DNA of 64,000 bases from assembly GCA_026874595.1 (NCBI GenBank), contig CM049309.1:97332723-97396722 (forward strand). Reading direction: 5' to 3'. This document shows, piece by piece, positions 35,372-47,872 of the stretch. The notes beneath the pieces are model-generated. The model was given only the letters and a program-made list of their open reading frames with translations. It searched no databases and was not told where the DNA came from. Made by a program: the position numbers and the translations under genes. Each line of letters begins with the position of its first letter. The stretch's first letter is position 1. Source of the stretch: Sipunculus nudus (Eukaryota; Annelida; Sipuncula; Golfingiida; Sipunculidae).

Positions 35372-35956
35372 GGATCATACTTAAAAAAGAAAGATTACAA
35401 TTGATCTATTTTATATTCAGATTAAGGTACTCTCTGCTTCAAATATATGTAAAAAGGATATTATTATTAAATGATTGTGGACCCCGTGGGCATATGATAC
35501 ATGCATACGATACTATATTTAGTCCTCAAGATCACTCGTATCCAGTTTACGACTTGCCAAACTACAACATTTTGAAATTACAAACCCCTACTAAGGGTAA
35601 ACTGTAAACAATTCTTTATTTATTCAAAACCAATTTTTGGTTATATTTATTCAAGTACAATGTTTTTCCAGTGTTTATATTTATAATATTATATATGGTA
35701 TGATATAAAGATTACTACACAGGACTGTTATATTATCTGGGTCGTTGTTATAGCGACCTCATTTCTCTCGGCTCAAGCCAGCACACCGGGTGCCCCGAGG
35801 GCGCCAGACAGAAATAGACACAGTGTAACAAAGCCGTCTGGCCCACGCCAAAAGCCAGACAGTCGGCGCGTATTTTTGACCGTTTGGAAACACCTGGAAA
35901 TTATGATCATATTTATTTTAATTGAAATGAAAATAAAAAAATTTATAAAGCAAAAG
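35372..35956 (+). repeat. Dispersed family R1, third copy
   Basis: Full-length match to 31396-31985, including ctgggtcgttgttatagcga and gccagacagtcggcgcg. Confidence 0.85.
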
Positions 35957-36179
35957 ACACTCTCATGATCGTTTATTTTGTCTTATGGCCGGAGATCGGG
36001 ATATGCTTAAATCTTAAAGTATGCCTCAGGTACCTAAAATATATGGAAAAAAATGTCTAATTTTTTCAGAAAAATTAGTGTGCCCAAGGATTAACGCTTC
36101 TTACTTCTTTTAAAACCACAAAAAGTCTTCAAAATGAGGAAGCGGTTTATCTGGGCCATGGACTAAACGTCCAATATCT

Positions 36180-36475
36180 CCTGACGTCCCGTCCTTAAGT
36201 GTTATAATTTATCATTAAGCCTTGTCGTTAAGTGTTAACCGTTAAGTGGTTTAAGGGTTGATTTCTTAAATGTGTCATTTGTTTGTACAGTTTTTTTCAT
36301 TTTTTGTATCATTTCATCACGTTTTACCGACAGGTCGCTGTTGAAAGTATAGGTGTACGCGAAAGTTTATTTTCTGATGAAATTTAAATTTAAAGTAAAA
36401 TTTCATATATACGCACACAGAGAAAAGGTCTGACAGGTGTTGCACGCGGTCAGACAAGACCAAAACGGTTTATTT

Positions 36476-36519
<44 letters not shown>

Positions 36520-36840
36520 CTAATAAATGTCACCGATATATTTAAATATATAACATATATAAATATATATAGAGGTACAACGACAGCATCCAGTTCCCAC
36601 TAAAGGCATTATTACTCCACCAGGTGGCGCTTAGTGTCTTAAAATACCTCTTTTAATTTTTCAATTTCTGTTTTCTAACACACTTAACACAAGACACTAG
36701 CCTAAGTGTTAAGGTCAATGTTAATGAATAACACATAAACGTGCTTAAGTCTTATTTTTAACACTTTACATAACACTTAAGCTTAAATAAAACTTAAGCT
36801 TAAGTGTTATGTAACCGCAACACGTTAGCTCCTGTAACAC
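36180..36840 (+). repeat. Fifth, dispersed copy of the 490-bp unit with an extra insert
   Basis: Same order of phrases as in the array at 32241. After gaggtacaac it carries about 65 bp not seen in the others (gacagcatccagttcccact...), and its (AT)n run is longer. Confidence 0.85.
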
Positions 36841-37300
36841 TTAGTCTTACGTGTTGTTGTTACTTAACACTTAAGGATAACACATAAACTTACGTGTTAT
36901 CGTTAAGTGTTATGTTAAGTGTAAAAAGCAACACTTTACGCCTAAGTGATCTTACGTGTTACTGATTCTTTACCATTTAAGCTTACGTGTTATTTTTCTT
37001 AAGTTTTAAACAATAACACTTAGGACACCACTTACTATTAAGTGTTAGAAAAATAACACGTAAGGTTACTTAACCGTCTTAAAGTGTTATTTTTTAACAC
37101 TTAACACAACACTTAAACTTAATTCTAAAGAAATAACACTTACGTTTAGGTGTAAAAAAACAACACTTAACAGAACACGTTAGACTAAGTGGTCTTACGT
37201 GTTACTTAAGCTTACGTGTTATTCTTAAGTGTAAAAAATAACACTTAACATAACACTCCAGGACAACACCTAAGCTTACGTGTTATTTTTGCAGTTTTGG
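36841..37300. repeat. Dense AACACTTAAG/CTTAAGTGTT tract, second
   Basis: The words aacacttaag, cttacgtgtt and ttaagtgtta alternate on both strands every 15-30 bp, so single strands could fold into many short hairpins. Confidence 0.75.
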
Positions 37301-38220
37301 TTTGCTTTTTTTTCATTTTTTGTATCATTTTATCACGCTTATAAGTGTACACTAAAGCTCAATTTTTTTATGAAATTTAATTAAAATTGAAGTTTAAACG
37401 ACCAAGTGTTAAATGGAAAAGGTCAAGTGTTAAACTGCACAGACCAGGGGCGGTCATTTGAGGGATATTGAAATTTGTAGCCCAATTCAAGTTCAGCAAA
37501 TGGAGACCAGCCGTCAGATTTTCCTCAACATTTCAGAGGCTAAAGAGGAGTTCAAATAAAAAAACTATATACTTACTTAGATATTGTGATTTAAAAAATA
37601 GCAAAATTATTTAACTTTTGAGTTCTAATAGTGTATACAATACCATGGTATTTACCTCTGTTTTACCATGGCAAGTAACTGTTTATTTGCATCGATGAAA
37701 TTAAACTGTAGGCATTTCACTGTAAATTTTACCATGTTATTCCAAAAGTAATTCCCACGGTAATAGACTTAATTATGCGGTCATTTGATTCAAGTTCACC
37801 AAATGGAGACCAGCCGTTTCAGAGGCTAAAGACTTAGATATTGAGATTTGAAAAATAGCAAAATTTCAGCAGATTACAGGCACTTAATATAATCCCGATT
37901 TGAGTTCACAGAATGAGAACCCGCCGTCAGATTTCTTTTAAGTTTTGTTGAAGAGACCTTAATAATTTCAGATCAATTAACGAAATACTTTCAATCCCGT
38001 ACCATTTTGCAAATCCCCATAGAATAAACAATTATCTCTCAAAATTTGAATAATTAAACACCTAATGAGGTATTTCATAATAACGGTGTATTTCACAATT
38101 ACGAGGTATTTCATAATAACGAAGATGAAGCTCCCAAAGCACGTCTTGCCGGTCACCCATTACATTGAAAACCATACATTATTATCTAGATGATTTCGGC
38201 AAGACATATATACATACCTA
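37301..38220. other. No gene seen; small direct repeat
   Basis: AT-rich. A phrase (tcaagttcacc/gcaaatggagaccagccgt) is repeated at about 37485 and 37795, and more weakly at about 37905. No ORF of note. Confidence 0.45.
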
Positions 38221-38860
38221 CACCTATAAAGGGCTTAAGTGTTAGCGTATGTGTTATATCTAACAGCAGCCTTGAATTTTTTCAAAATGCCCCTCCAACA
38301 ATTTCGTAAGTGTTATTCTATAACACTTATGCTAACACTTAAGAACACCACTTAATGTAAAGCGTTCTTAAGTGTTATTTTTAACACATAACACAACACT
38401 TAAACTTAAGTCTCCAGAAACAACACTATGTTTAAGTGTAAAAAGCAACACTTAACAATTGTTTTTTCACATATTCCATCTTTCAAGACTTGGTGCTGTT
38501 GAGTGTCGGCATGTGTTGTCGTTAAGAGTCGTTATTAAGTCTTATTAAGTGTTATCAAGATAAAGCTTAGCCGTATACTTGGATTCATGCAAGTTTCTTA
38601 AGCATTACTAAGTGTTATTGAGTATTGAGTGGTTATATGCTAAGTTTCATTAAGTGTTAGGGACTTTGGATTTTTTTTTATATATTCCATCCTTCCATAT
38701 ATCCTAAGTGTTATTAAGTCTTCTCGAGAATTAAGTGGTTATATGGTAGGTTTTATTAAGTGTTAGGGACTTTGAAATTTTTGTCGTCCTGTTTTAAGTC
38801 TTGTCCTTAAGTGTAACCTTTAAGTGGTTTATTGAGCTTGTTTCTTAAATATGCCATTTT
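38221..38860. repeat. Dense TTAAGTGTTA-word tract, third
   Basis: Same word family as at 34207 and 36841, mixed with ttatatgctaagtttcattaag repeats. Confidence 0.65.
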
Positions 38861-40243
38861 TAAGTTTTTTTTTCATTTTGACAGTAAAATTCCGACCGGT
38901 GGCGCCTGCGCTCAGGCAGAGCAGGAGATCCGACAGGTGTCGCCTGTGCCTAAGTGTTGACGTAAACAGCTAAGTGGTTATATTTTATAAACTAGGGTTA
39001 TGTTTTTAAATTGAAAACAAATAAAGTCTGAAGTGTCGAGACGTGTTTAAACAATGAAGAAAAAATCAAGGAATTCAAATTTTTGGGGGGCTGACGCGTA
39101 AACCGAGTGATTCCCTGTAATAGGAGACGCAGAAGTTACCCTAACTTACCCTAGGGTTGCGGTTAGGGGCATTCACATGATTTTAATTGTTTAAAAGCTT
39201 TTAAAAAAACGAGGCAAATGATATTTTCAAACGTCCAAGGGTGGAAAACATTTGACACGGACCAGTTTGATCGAACCGTCACAAAACAAATCGTTGCGAT
39301 GCGGGCGGCGAGCCAACAGGGCCAACAAAATATGTAGAAAATGCAAAAAAATGAAATATGCAAATTACTTTAATTTAAAATAATTTAAAACGAACACAAG
39401 CATACCAGGAACAGGGCAACCAGGTAGATGGACAACGTTACAGAAAAGAAATATACAAAAGAGCAGTTTTATGCAAAATACGAGATATTTGAATATGAAA
39501 ATTTAAAAAATTAAACTTTTTAAATATTAAATTTTTTAAATTTAAATTCCTGTAAATGGGTTCAGAACGATTCACTTAGTGGACAGGTGAAAGAAAAAGT
39601 CCAAATATGGGCGTTTTTTGGGTATTTTAAGGCGATTTTAGAAATCCAGGTTGAGGGTTAAGTGGTAACAGCTCGCTTAAGTGTTAAGCAATTAAACTCA
39701 ATTAAAATTAAAACTTTTCAAGTTAAAATTTTTTTCTCTTTTCTTAACATTCAATGTTAATGAGTTTCATCAATTTTCATTGGTTTGGATCTGAAAAGTG
39801 GAAAAATAAAGAAATTAGGAGAGCTTATTGAAAAAGCTAGGTATCAAGCCATTTGGTCAAACCCTGGCGGTCAAGGTGGGGTCAGCAGCGTCAGGCGGCA
39901 CCCCGTCTTGACCAGAAATTCAGAAAAAAATTCCGCCCACTTTTAAACTATGCAGAGGAGTAGAAATTTTATTTTTTTCAATTTTAGGCATTATAACACT
40001 GATCTGACCAGTGGTCAGTTTGGGGCAGACCCTCTATTATTTCTTTATAAATAGTTACCTTTAAAAAAATGGCTCATCAAAATTGTCTGAATTTTGAAAA
40101 ATAAAGAAGAAAAAAGACTGTTTCTGTCCTCAAAAGAAGGATAGGGTGAAAAGCTCAAACATTATCACAATTGCCAATCGATCGAGAAAAATTGTTTTGT
40201 TAACTTTTTCAATGATTACTTAGCGGTTAGCGGACGGACCTAC
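38861..40243. other. No gene seen
   Basis: AT-rich DNA with scattered ttaagtg words. The minus-strand 66-codon ORF at 39163-39363 is unsupported. Confidence 0.4.
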
Positions 40244-40402
40244 TTAGGGTTAGGGTTAGGGTTAGGGTTAGGGTTAGGGTTAGGTTAGGGTTAGGGTTAG
40301 GGTTAGGGTTAGGGTTAGGGTTAGGGTTAGGGTTAGGGTTAGGTTAGGGTTAGGGTTAGGGTTAGGGTTAGGGTTAGGGTTAGGGTTAGGGTTAGGTTAG
40401 GG

Positions 40403-40443
<41 letters not shown>

Positions 40444-40476
40444 GGTTAGGGTTAGGGTTAGGGTTAGGGCTAGGGT
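40244..40476 (+). repeat. Interstitial telomere-like array (TTAGGG)n, second
   Basis: About 230 bp of TTAGGG units with a few variants, in the same orientation as the array at 23144-23611. Confidence 0.95.
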
Positions 40477-41200
40477 CTTAGACTTAACATAAGTTGAAAA
40501 CGTGTATTATCAGTCCTAAATACAACTTAATTTGTGTATTTTTCAACTTTACAGAGAAAAATCTTAAGTTGAAAATTACGTTCAACTTAATCTTGTATTG
40601 GTCCTTTCATTTCAACTTAAGGTGTCCTTAAGTTTATCAACTTAAGCTTATGTTGACTCCAAACACTTGTTTTTTCGTGTCCATGTTGGCTTAGTGGACT
40701 CTAGGAGGTAGCGCCACCTCGGAGCTTAGCGTGTACTTGCCAATTTTTGGTATCTTTACATATGTTACGGTCTTAAACTTAGAATGTTATGGTCGGAAAC
40801 TTAAATTTGAAAAACAGTTAAATGTCAAGAAAAAGACAGTTTTTCAAACTTACAAGTTGTCAAAATAGTGGGCCCTTTCCTTCTGAGTAAGAGAAAAATA
40901 AAAGCGCATATTTAATATGCCGAAAAAACTGAACATGTACTTGCCACTTTTCGGTATCTTTTCATGTGATATGGTCTTAAACTTTGAATGTAATGGTCGG
41001 ATATGGTCTTAAACTTAGAATGTTATGGTCGGAAACTTAAAGTTGAAAAACTGTTTGTGTCAAGAAAATGGGAGTTTTTCAAGCTTACGAAGGGTCTAAA
41101 TAGTGTGCTCTTTCCTTACAAGTAGGAGAAAAATAAAAGCGCATATATAATATGTTGAAAAAAAACTGAACTTGTACTTGCCCTAACTTACATTGTTATG
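40477..41200 (+). repeat. Tandem units of about 220 bp containing tatggtc/gaaacttaa words
   Basis: Two related units at about 40735-40955 and 40960-41175 share cggtatctttncatatg, gaatgttatggtcggaaact and ggagaaaaataaaagcgcat. CAACTTAAG words begin at about 40530. Confidence 0.6.
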
Positions 41201-41820
41201 TTCATAATCTTAATCCTAATCAGAATACAGTGGACACTTTTAAATATGTATGTTTGTATGTATGTATGTAACCCTAGTCAACTTATGTTTAGGACCATAA
41301 CATTAAGTTTAGGACCATAATCAATAAAATTACCATTTCAGACCTGAGCAATGACCTTTGGAGTCCGGTTGGTCAGTCAGACTCCATCGGGTCAAGAAAA
41401 AATGAGTTCTCCTTGAGTTGAATCTAAATGTCAACTTGACCTTATGTTAAAATCTTAAATTTGTCAACTTTGGCTATGTTGATCAACTTAAGCTTATGTT
41501 GAAATCTTAATTTTGTCAACTTCTTATGTCGAATGTCAACTTAAGCTTATGTTGAATCTTATGTTTATCAACTTAATATGTTGAATGTCAACTTAAGCTT
41601 ATGTTGAATCTTATGTTTATCAACTTAGGTTAAGTTGATAAACTTAAGGTTATGTTGAATCTTAAGTTTGTCAACTAAAGCTTATGTTGAATCTTAAGTT
41701 GATTAACTTAGGTTAAGTTGATAAACTTAAGCTTATGTTGAATCCTAAGTTGATCAACTTAGGCTACGTTGATTACTTAAGTTGAATCTGAATGTTATGT
41801 TGAATATTTAAGTTGAATAT
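41201..41820. repeat. Dense TCAACTTAAGCTTATGTTGA tract
   Basis: The near-palindromic word (caacttaagcttatgttga) is repeated about a dozen times, with taggttaagttgataaactt variants. It parallels the CTTAAGTGTT tracts upstream but uses a different word. Confidence 0.75.
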
Positions 41821-41857
41821 GAATAATAAAGACTTTATACTTAAAATTGTGTTCCGT

Positions 41858-41890
41858 TCATACATACATACATACATACATACATACGTA
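41858..41890. repeat. (CATA)n microsatellite
   Basis: catacatacatacatacata run. It creates the small opposite-strand ORFs seen here. Confidence 0.9.
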
Positions 41891-41914
41891 CAGACATACA
41901 CATATACAACTTTA

Positions 41915-44895
41915 CATGTGGAAATGCTGAAAAATGATAGTACTTTTGGTCCTGCTCCAGACAATGAGGGATTTTCTCAGTATTTGAACATTGTCGCTTA
42001 TGCCGATAAGTCATCCGGCTTTTTTGAAAATGTCGGTAGTGTCCATAAGTTAATTTAGTCTGAAATGTGAACCGTTAAACATATAAGTGGAGATGCTGAA
42101 AAATATAGTACTTTTAGTCCTAGTGCAGGCAATAAGGGATTTTCTCAGTATTTGAACATTGTCGGTGTTGCTGATAAGTTATTCGGCTATTTTGAAAATG
42201 TCGGTAGTGTCGATAAGTTAATTTAGTCTGAATTGTGAACCGTTAAATATATAAATGGAAATGCTGAAAAATTATAGTACTTTTGGTCCTACTCCAGGCA
42301 ATAAGGGATTTTCTCAGTATTTGAACATTGTCGCTTTTGCCGATAAGTCATCGGGCTATTTGGAAAATGTCGGTAGTGTCGATAAGTTATTTTAGTCTGA
42401 AATGTGATCCATTAAATACACATATTGAAATGCTAAAAATTAAAGTACTTTTGGTCCTACTCCAGGCAATAAAAGTCATCGGGCTATTTTGAAAATGTCG
42501 GTAGTGTCGATAAGTAATTTTAGTCTGAAATATGAACCGTTAAATATATAGGGAGATGCTGAAAAATTTTAGTACTTTTGGTCCTAGTGCAGGCAATAAG
42601 GGATTTTCTCAGTATTTGAACATTGTCGGTGTTGCCGATAAGTTATTCAGATTTTTTGAAAATGTCAGTAGTGTCCATAACTTAATTTAGTCTCAATAGT
42701 AAACTGTTAAACATATAAGTGGAAATGCTGAAAACTTATGGTACTTTCGGACCTACTCCAGGCAATAAGGGATTTTCTCAGTATTTGAACATTTTCGCTT
42801 ATGCCGATAAGTCATCCGGCATTTTTGAAAATGTTGGTAGTGTCGATAAGTAATTTTAGTCTGAAATGTGAACCGTTAAATATATGTGGAAATGATGAAA
42901 AATTTTAGTACTTTTAGTCCTACTCCAGGCAATAAGGGATTTTCTCAGTATTTGAACATTGTCGCTTATGCCGATAAGTTATTCAGCTATTTTGAAAATG
43001 TCGGTAGTGTCGATAAGTTAATTTAGTCTGAATTGTGAACCGTTAAATATATAAGTGGAAATGCTGAAAAATTATAGTACTTTTGGTCCTACTCCTGGCA
43101 ATAAGGGATTTTCTCAGTATTTGAACATTGTCGCTTTTGCCGATAAGTCATCGGGCTATTTGGAAAATGTCTGTAGTGTCGATAAGTTATTTTAGTCTGA
43201 AATGTGATCCATTAAATACACATATTGAAATGCTAAAAATTAAAGTACTTTTGGTCCTAGTGCAGGCAATAAGGGATTTTCTCAGTATTTGAACATTGTC
43301 GCTTATGCCGATAAGTCATCCGGCTATTTTGAAAATGTCGGTAGTGACGATAAGTTATTTTAGTCTGAAATGTGAACCGCTAAATATATAAGTGGAAATG
43401 CTGAAAAATTATAGTACTTTTGGTCCTTCTCCAGGGAATAAATAATTAAGGGATTTTCTCAGTATTTGAACATTGTCGGTTGTTCCCGATAAGTTTTTCG
43501 GCTATTTTGAAAATATCAGTAGTTTCGATAATTTTCTTAAGTCTGAAATAAGAACTGATAAATATTAGGCCTTAAGTTGATCAGCTTAAGCTTAAGTTGA
43601 TCAACATAGCTTATGTTGAAGTCTTAAGTCTATCAACTTAAACTTATGTTGTTCAACATAGCTTTTGTTATAATTGGAAATGTTAAAAAATGATAGTAGT
43701 TTTGGTCCTACTCCAGGCAATTAGGGATTTTCTCAGTATTTGAACCTTGTCTCTTATGCCGATAAGTCATCCGGCATTTTTGAAAATGTTGGTAGTGTCG
43801 ATAAGTAATTTTAGTCTGAAATGTGAACCGTTAAATATATGTGGAAATGATGAAAAATTTTAGTACTTTTAGTCCTACTCCAGGCAATAAGGGATTTTCT
43901 CAGTATTTGAACATTGTCGCTTATGCCGATAAGTTATTCAGCTATTTTGAAAATGTCGGTAGTGTCGATAAGTTAATTTAGTCTGAATTGTGAACCGTTA
44001 AATATATAAGTGGAAATGCTGAAAAATTATAGTACTTTTGGTCCTACTCCTGGCAATAAGGGATTTTCTCAGTATTTGAACATTGTCGCTTTTGCCGATA
44101 AGTCATCGGGCTATTTGGAAAATGTCTGTAGTGTCGATAAGTTATTTTAGTCTGAAATGTGATCCATTAAATACACATATTGAAATGCTAAAAATTAAAG
44201 TACTTTTGGTCCTAGTGCAGGCAATAAGGGATTTTCTCAGTATTTGAACATTGTCGCTTATGCCGATAAGTCATCCGGCTATTTTGAAAATGTCGGTAGT
44301 GACGATAAGTTATTTTAGTCTGAAATGTGAACCGCTAAATATATAAGTGGAAATGCTGAAAAATTATAGTACTTTTGGTCCTTCTCCAGGGAATAAATAA
44401 TTAAGGGATTTTCTCAGTATTTGAACATTGTCGGTTGTTCCCGATAAGTTTTTCGGCTATTTTGAAAATATCAGTAGTTTCGATAATTTTCTTAAGTCTG
44501 AAATAAGAACTGATAAATATTAGGCCTTAAGTTGATCAGCTTAAGCTTAAGTTGATCAACATAGCTTATGTTGAAGTCTTAAGTCTATCAACTTAAACTT
44601 ATGTTGTTCAACATAGCTTTTGTTATAATTGGAAATGTTAAAAAATGATAGTAGTTTTGGTCCTACTCCAGGCAATTAGGGATTTTCTCAGTATTTGAAC
44701 CTTGTCTCTTATGCCGATAAGTCATCCGGCTATTTTGAAAATGTCGGTAGTGTCGATAAGTTATTTTATTCTGAAATGTGAACCGTTAAATATATAAGTG
44801 GAAATGCTTAAAAATTATAGTACTTTTGGTCCTAGTCCAGGCACTAAGGGATTTTCTCAGTATTTGAACATTGTCGCTTATGCCGATAAGTTATT
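41915..44895 (+). repeat. Satellite of about 168 bp, roughly 17 units, with a 955-bp higher-order duplication
   Basis: Each unit carries tggaaatgctgaaaaattat, tagtacttttggtcctactc, aagggattttctcagtattt and gaaaatgtcggtagtgtcga. Units start about every 165-175 bp from 41918. A block of about 955 bp (42811-43765) is repeated next to itself (43766-44720), including a CAACTTAAG-word spacer at 43560-43675 and 44515-44630. The two blocks look almost identical, so this duplication is young. Confidence 0.9.
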
Positions 44896-45298
44896 CGGCT
44901 CGAATATATGTCATTATGATACATTAATAAATATAATAAGATTGAATATGTATATTGCGTATATATATTTCGTACTAGGTCAAATGCTATATGTTAGTGC
45001 TTCTTTAAGTATCCCTTGCAATCTTTGTAATAAAATTCTAAATGTATCTAGATTATATATTTAGTGTTTGTACATATGTTTATATGTAAGTGATAGGAAA
45101 AGTTTCACTTCCAGTGCTTCAACTTGTTATCATTTTTGATCATTTTACCTAAATATAATTTTGACAGATATTAGAGTTAAAAACTGAAATTATTTCATGT
45201 TTTATTTTTTCTCATATTCTGTGATAAGATTAAGTTGAACATATTGCACAACTTTCACATATTTAGTTTTTTCTTTAACTTCTTTTCTCTTTGTACAG
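44896..45298. other. AT-rich flank of the cassette gene; no gene seen
   Basis: Leaves the satellite at attcggctcgaat. It ends in a strong polypyrimidine tract and AG (tcttttctctttgtacag) just before a candidate exon. Confidence 0.4.
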
Positions 45299-45376
45299 AT
45301 TGCTAAGTAAGCTGAAGAGTGTTAAAGTTGGAGAGCCATCAGGCACCCGGTCACAAGATTCGATGGTAATTCGATG
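45299..45376 (+). CDS. Candidate upstream exon of the cassette gene
   Basis: Preceded by a strong acceptor (ctctttgtacag, ending at 45298). One frame is open and reads LLSKLKSVKVGEPSGTRSQD then SM. Two overlapping donors follow the same gatg: gtaatt at 45366 and gtcatt at 45377. Only the second joins in frame to the exon at 46352 (codon TG+G), giving MVIRWPEPHEMAEKD. With the first donor the joined frame stops at once, which would make this exon 5' UTR. Real exon status is plausible, coding status less so. Confidence 0.4.
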
Positions 45377-45639
45377 GTCATTCCTACTTTTATTATTTGC
45401 CGCTTTCCAAGTGTAACTTATTACAAACAAAAATTTATGGCTTACAGTCACAAGGGTTTCAATATTCTTAGTCCGATGCCCAGGTTATACATTTTCATTA
45501 AGTTCTTGAAATGTATAAAAAAAGAGTTTTGTTTCAAAACATACATGTTTGTGGTTTTAATTTAAACGTGTTAACAATTCTAATAATGTTTCCAGGGATA
45601 TCTTTTTATAACCGTTTGAACTCAACTTGAGGGTTATGG

Positions 45640-45900
45640 TCCTAAAGATACATAGGGGTCAAGTGAATGCTAATGCATTGGAAAGCACACAGGTCCTGTT
45701 GTTCATTATAACCAAATTGTTCATTATAACAAGTTGTTCATTATAACAAGTTGTTCATTATAACTAAATTGTTCATTCTCTATATATGTATATATGTGTA
45801 TATATGTCGGTATATAATCCAAAACATGCATTTTTATGGTCCTAAACTTACGTTTTGGTCCTAAACTTACGTCATGGTCCTAAACTTACATTGTTGCACA
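45640..45900 (+). repeat. Short tandem words before the cassette gene: TTCATTATAAC and TATGGTCCTAAACTTAC
   Basis: 45700-45775 repeats ttgttcattataacaagttg about four times. 45833-45893 repeats tggtcctaaacttacgt three times. The second word recurs at 53330-53735 and 62350-62950. Confidence 0.65.
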
Positions 45901-46351
45901 TTGTCACAATGACAGTATAGATTGGTGTGTGACCGTGTCAGACTCTTATCCCGAACCGACCACTACACTCCAACCCCTCGCGCTTTTTACATGGTTCTGG
46001 AAAAGTATTTGGTGCAAAAATTACTTAGTTAAAATAAAAGCTAGTAAAATATTGTCACGTGATCGAGATTAAATCTTTTTGATTTTGATTTTTCTATGAC
46101 TCTACAAAATATATCAGCATCTTGTCTTTTACAGTGTATGCTGTGTCAAAATGCAAGAATTTGTGTATAAATACGCACTTTCCATACCGAACAATACTGA
46201 TGTTGATTAACTCATACCAACGCTCATGTACCATATCTTCAATTCGCTATCTGCTTATATTACCATCTAGTTGACGAATGACATTTGTGAAATGACACCC
46301 TTACTTTGCCGTGCATGCCAATGACACTAAGTTCGTCACATTTTATTTAAG

Positions 46352-46413
46352 GCCAGAACCTCATGAAATGGCAGAAAAGGATTCACCAGAGCTGGATGAA
46401 GAGTTTTGGAAAG
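46352..46413 (+). CDS. Cassette gene: probable first coding exon
   Basis: Acceptor tttatttaag, donor AAAG/gtcaga. The ATG at 46368-46370 sits in a fair context (gaaATGG) and opens MAEKDSPELDEEFWK. An in-frame upstream reading into 45299-45376 is possible, so the ATG is a preferred but not certain start. Confidence 0.6.
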
Positions 46414-47834
46414 GTCAGATTCTTTATTGAACTTAATTTTGCGAAAAAGATACCTTTATATTTTATAAAAGTTATCCTGAAAAAAACTTTTTAAGGTATC
46501 ACAATTGAAACTTTATTTAAAAATCTCCAACCCAGCTATTAACAAACGCAATACAAGCAAGTATCTATCCAGCTTTCACATTACTGTTTAAATGTATTGT
46601 GTTTTACATCTGTTGCAGCTTTCAGGCTTGAGATGTTCGGGCAAGAAACAATGCCAGGTACGTTATTCATGCAAGCATCATGTTGATTTATATTAAACCA
46701 ACAACTTTTGTGAGCGAATCATTTTATTAGTACTGTTCATGTGTATAGAACTAACTACGTGGCTTGAGCCTCGTACCAATGAGTCACCCGTGTCATATAT
46801 AGCTTTCTGATGTATAACATAGTGGTATTTTAATTTGTGCTTCACAGGAAGATAGCTCCAAAGTAAATTTAAAGTTTTAATATTGTCATATTTTTCACGT
46901 CGTATTTTTTTTCATAAACTAACGTATTTGAGTAAAGAAAATTTATTCAATACATTTACAGAATTACCTGAAGAATTGGAGACACCTGAGGTAGTCCAGT
47001 TAGGTAGGTATTGCCTAATCATTTTGCAAAGCATACAGAATGAGATATTCTTCAATTTGTCATATTCCTAATCCTTGAGCTCAAATTGTTTAATACCTCA
47101 TAAATAAACACGGTTAAACTTTGTTCATGTCCAAGTCAGCTCTCTAGTTAGGTGAACTTAAAAATTACTCTATCGGATAATCAACCTGTAAGGCCACAGG
47201 TCAGGCCACAGCTCATTTATAACGAGTTTGTTCATTATAACAGCTCAAATATTTTATTTATAAATTCCTCTTAGGTTTTTAATTTGATAAATTGAATACG
47301 ATTAATAAAACTTTAACATTTTTATAATTATATGCATTACAGAGTACGGTACTGATACTGGTTCAAGCGACGACCAAGATGATTCGGGTGTGTAATAATT
47401 TCTTTAATGAAATAATCTTATCTAGTGTGTAATTATTCATTTACAGCAATAATCTTATAACATTTAACAGCAGTCTTATATTCTATTATCAGTTGTGTTT
47501 CGGTCATGATTCCGATACAATGAATGATTTATGCCTTTTGCCCTACGGTTTCTCAGGCCGTCTGTTTATTTCTGAAAAATCATCTTACCGTTCTGAGTTC
47601 AATCTGTGCACAAGATCACTTTTCCGGTGTATTAATATTTCTGTTTTAAATCTGTTCATTCACGTGAAGAAGACAGCCAGTTAAGCGAGGCGTCAGAAGA
47701 CAAAGACAGAAACATGTCCAGTGAGTACTTTTTACTTTGATGGAATAATGTTGATTATTCATTGATTTTTGTCATATGTCGATATAGTACTTTTCCATGA
47801 CGGTCTTTATGTCTATTAAATATATTTCCCCTTT

Positions 47835-47872
<38 letters not shown>

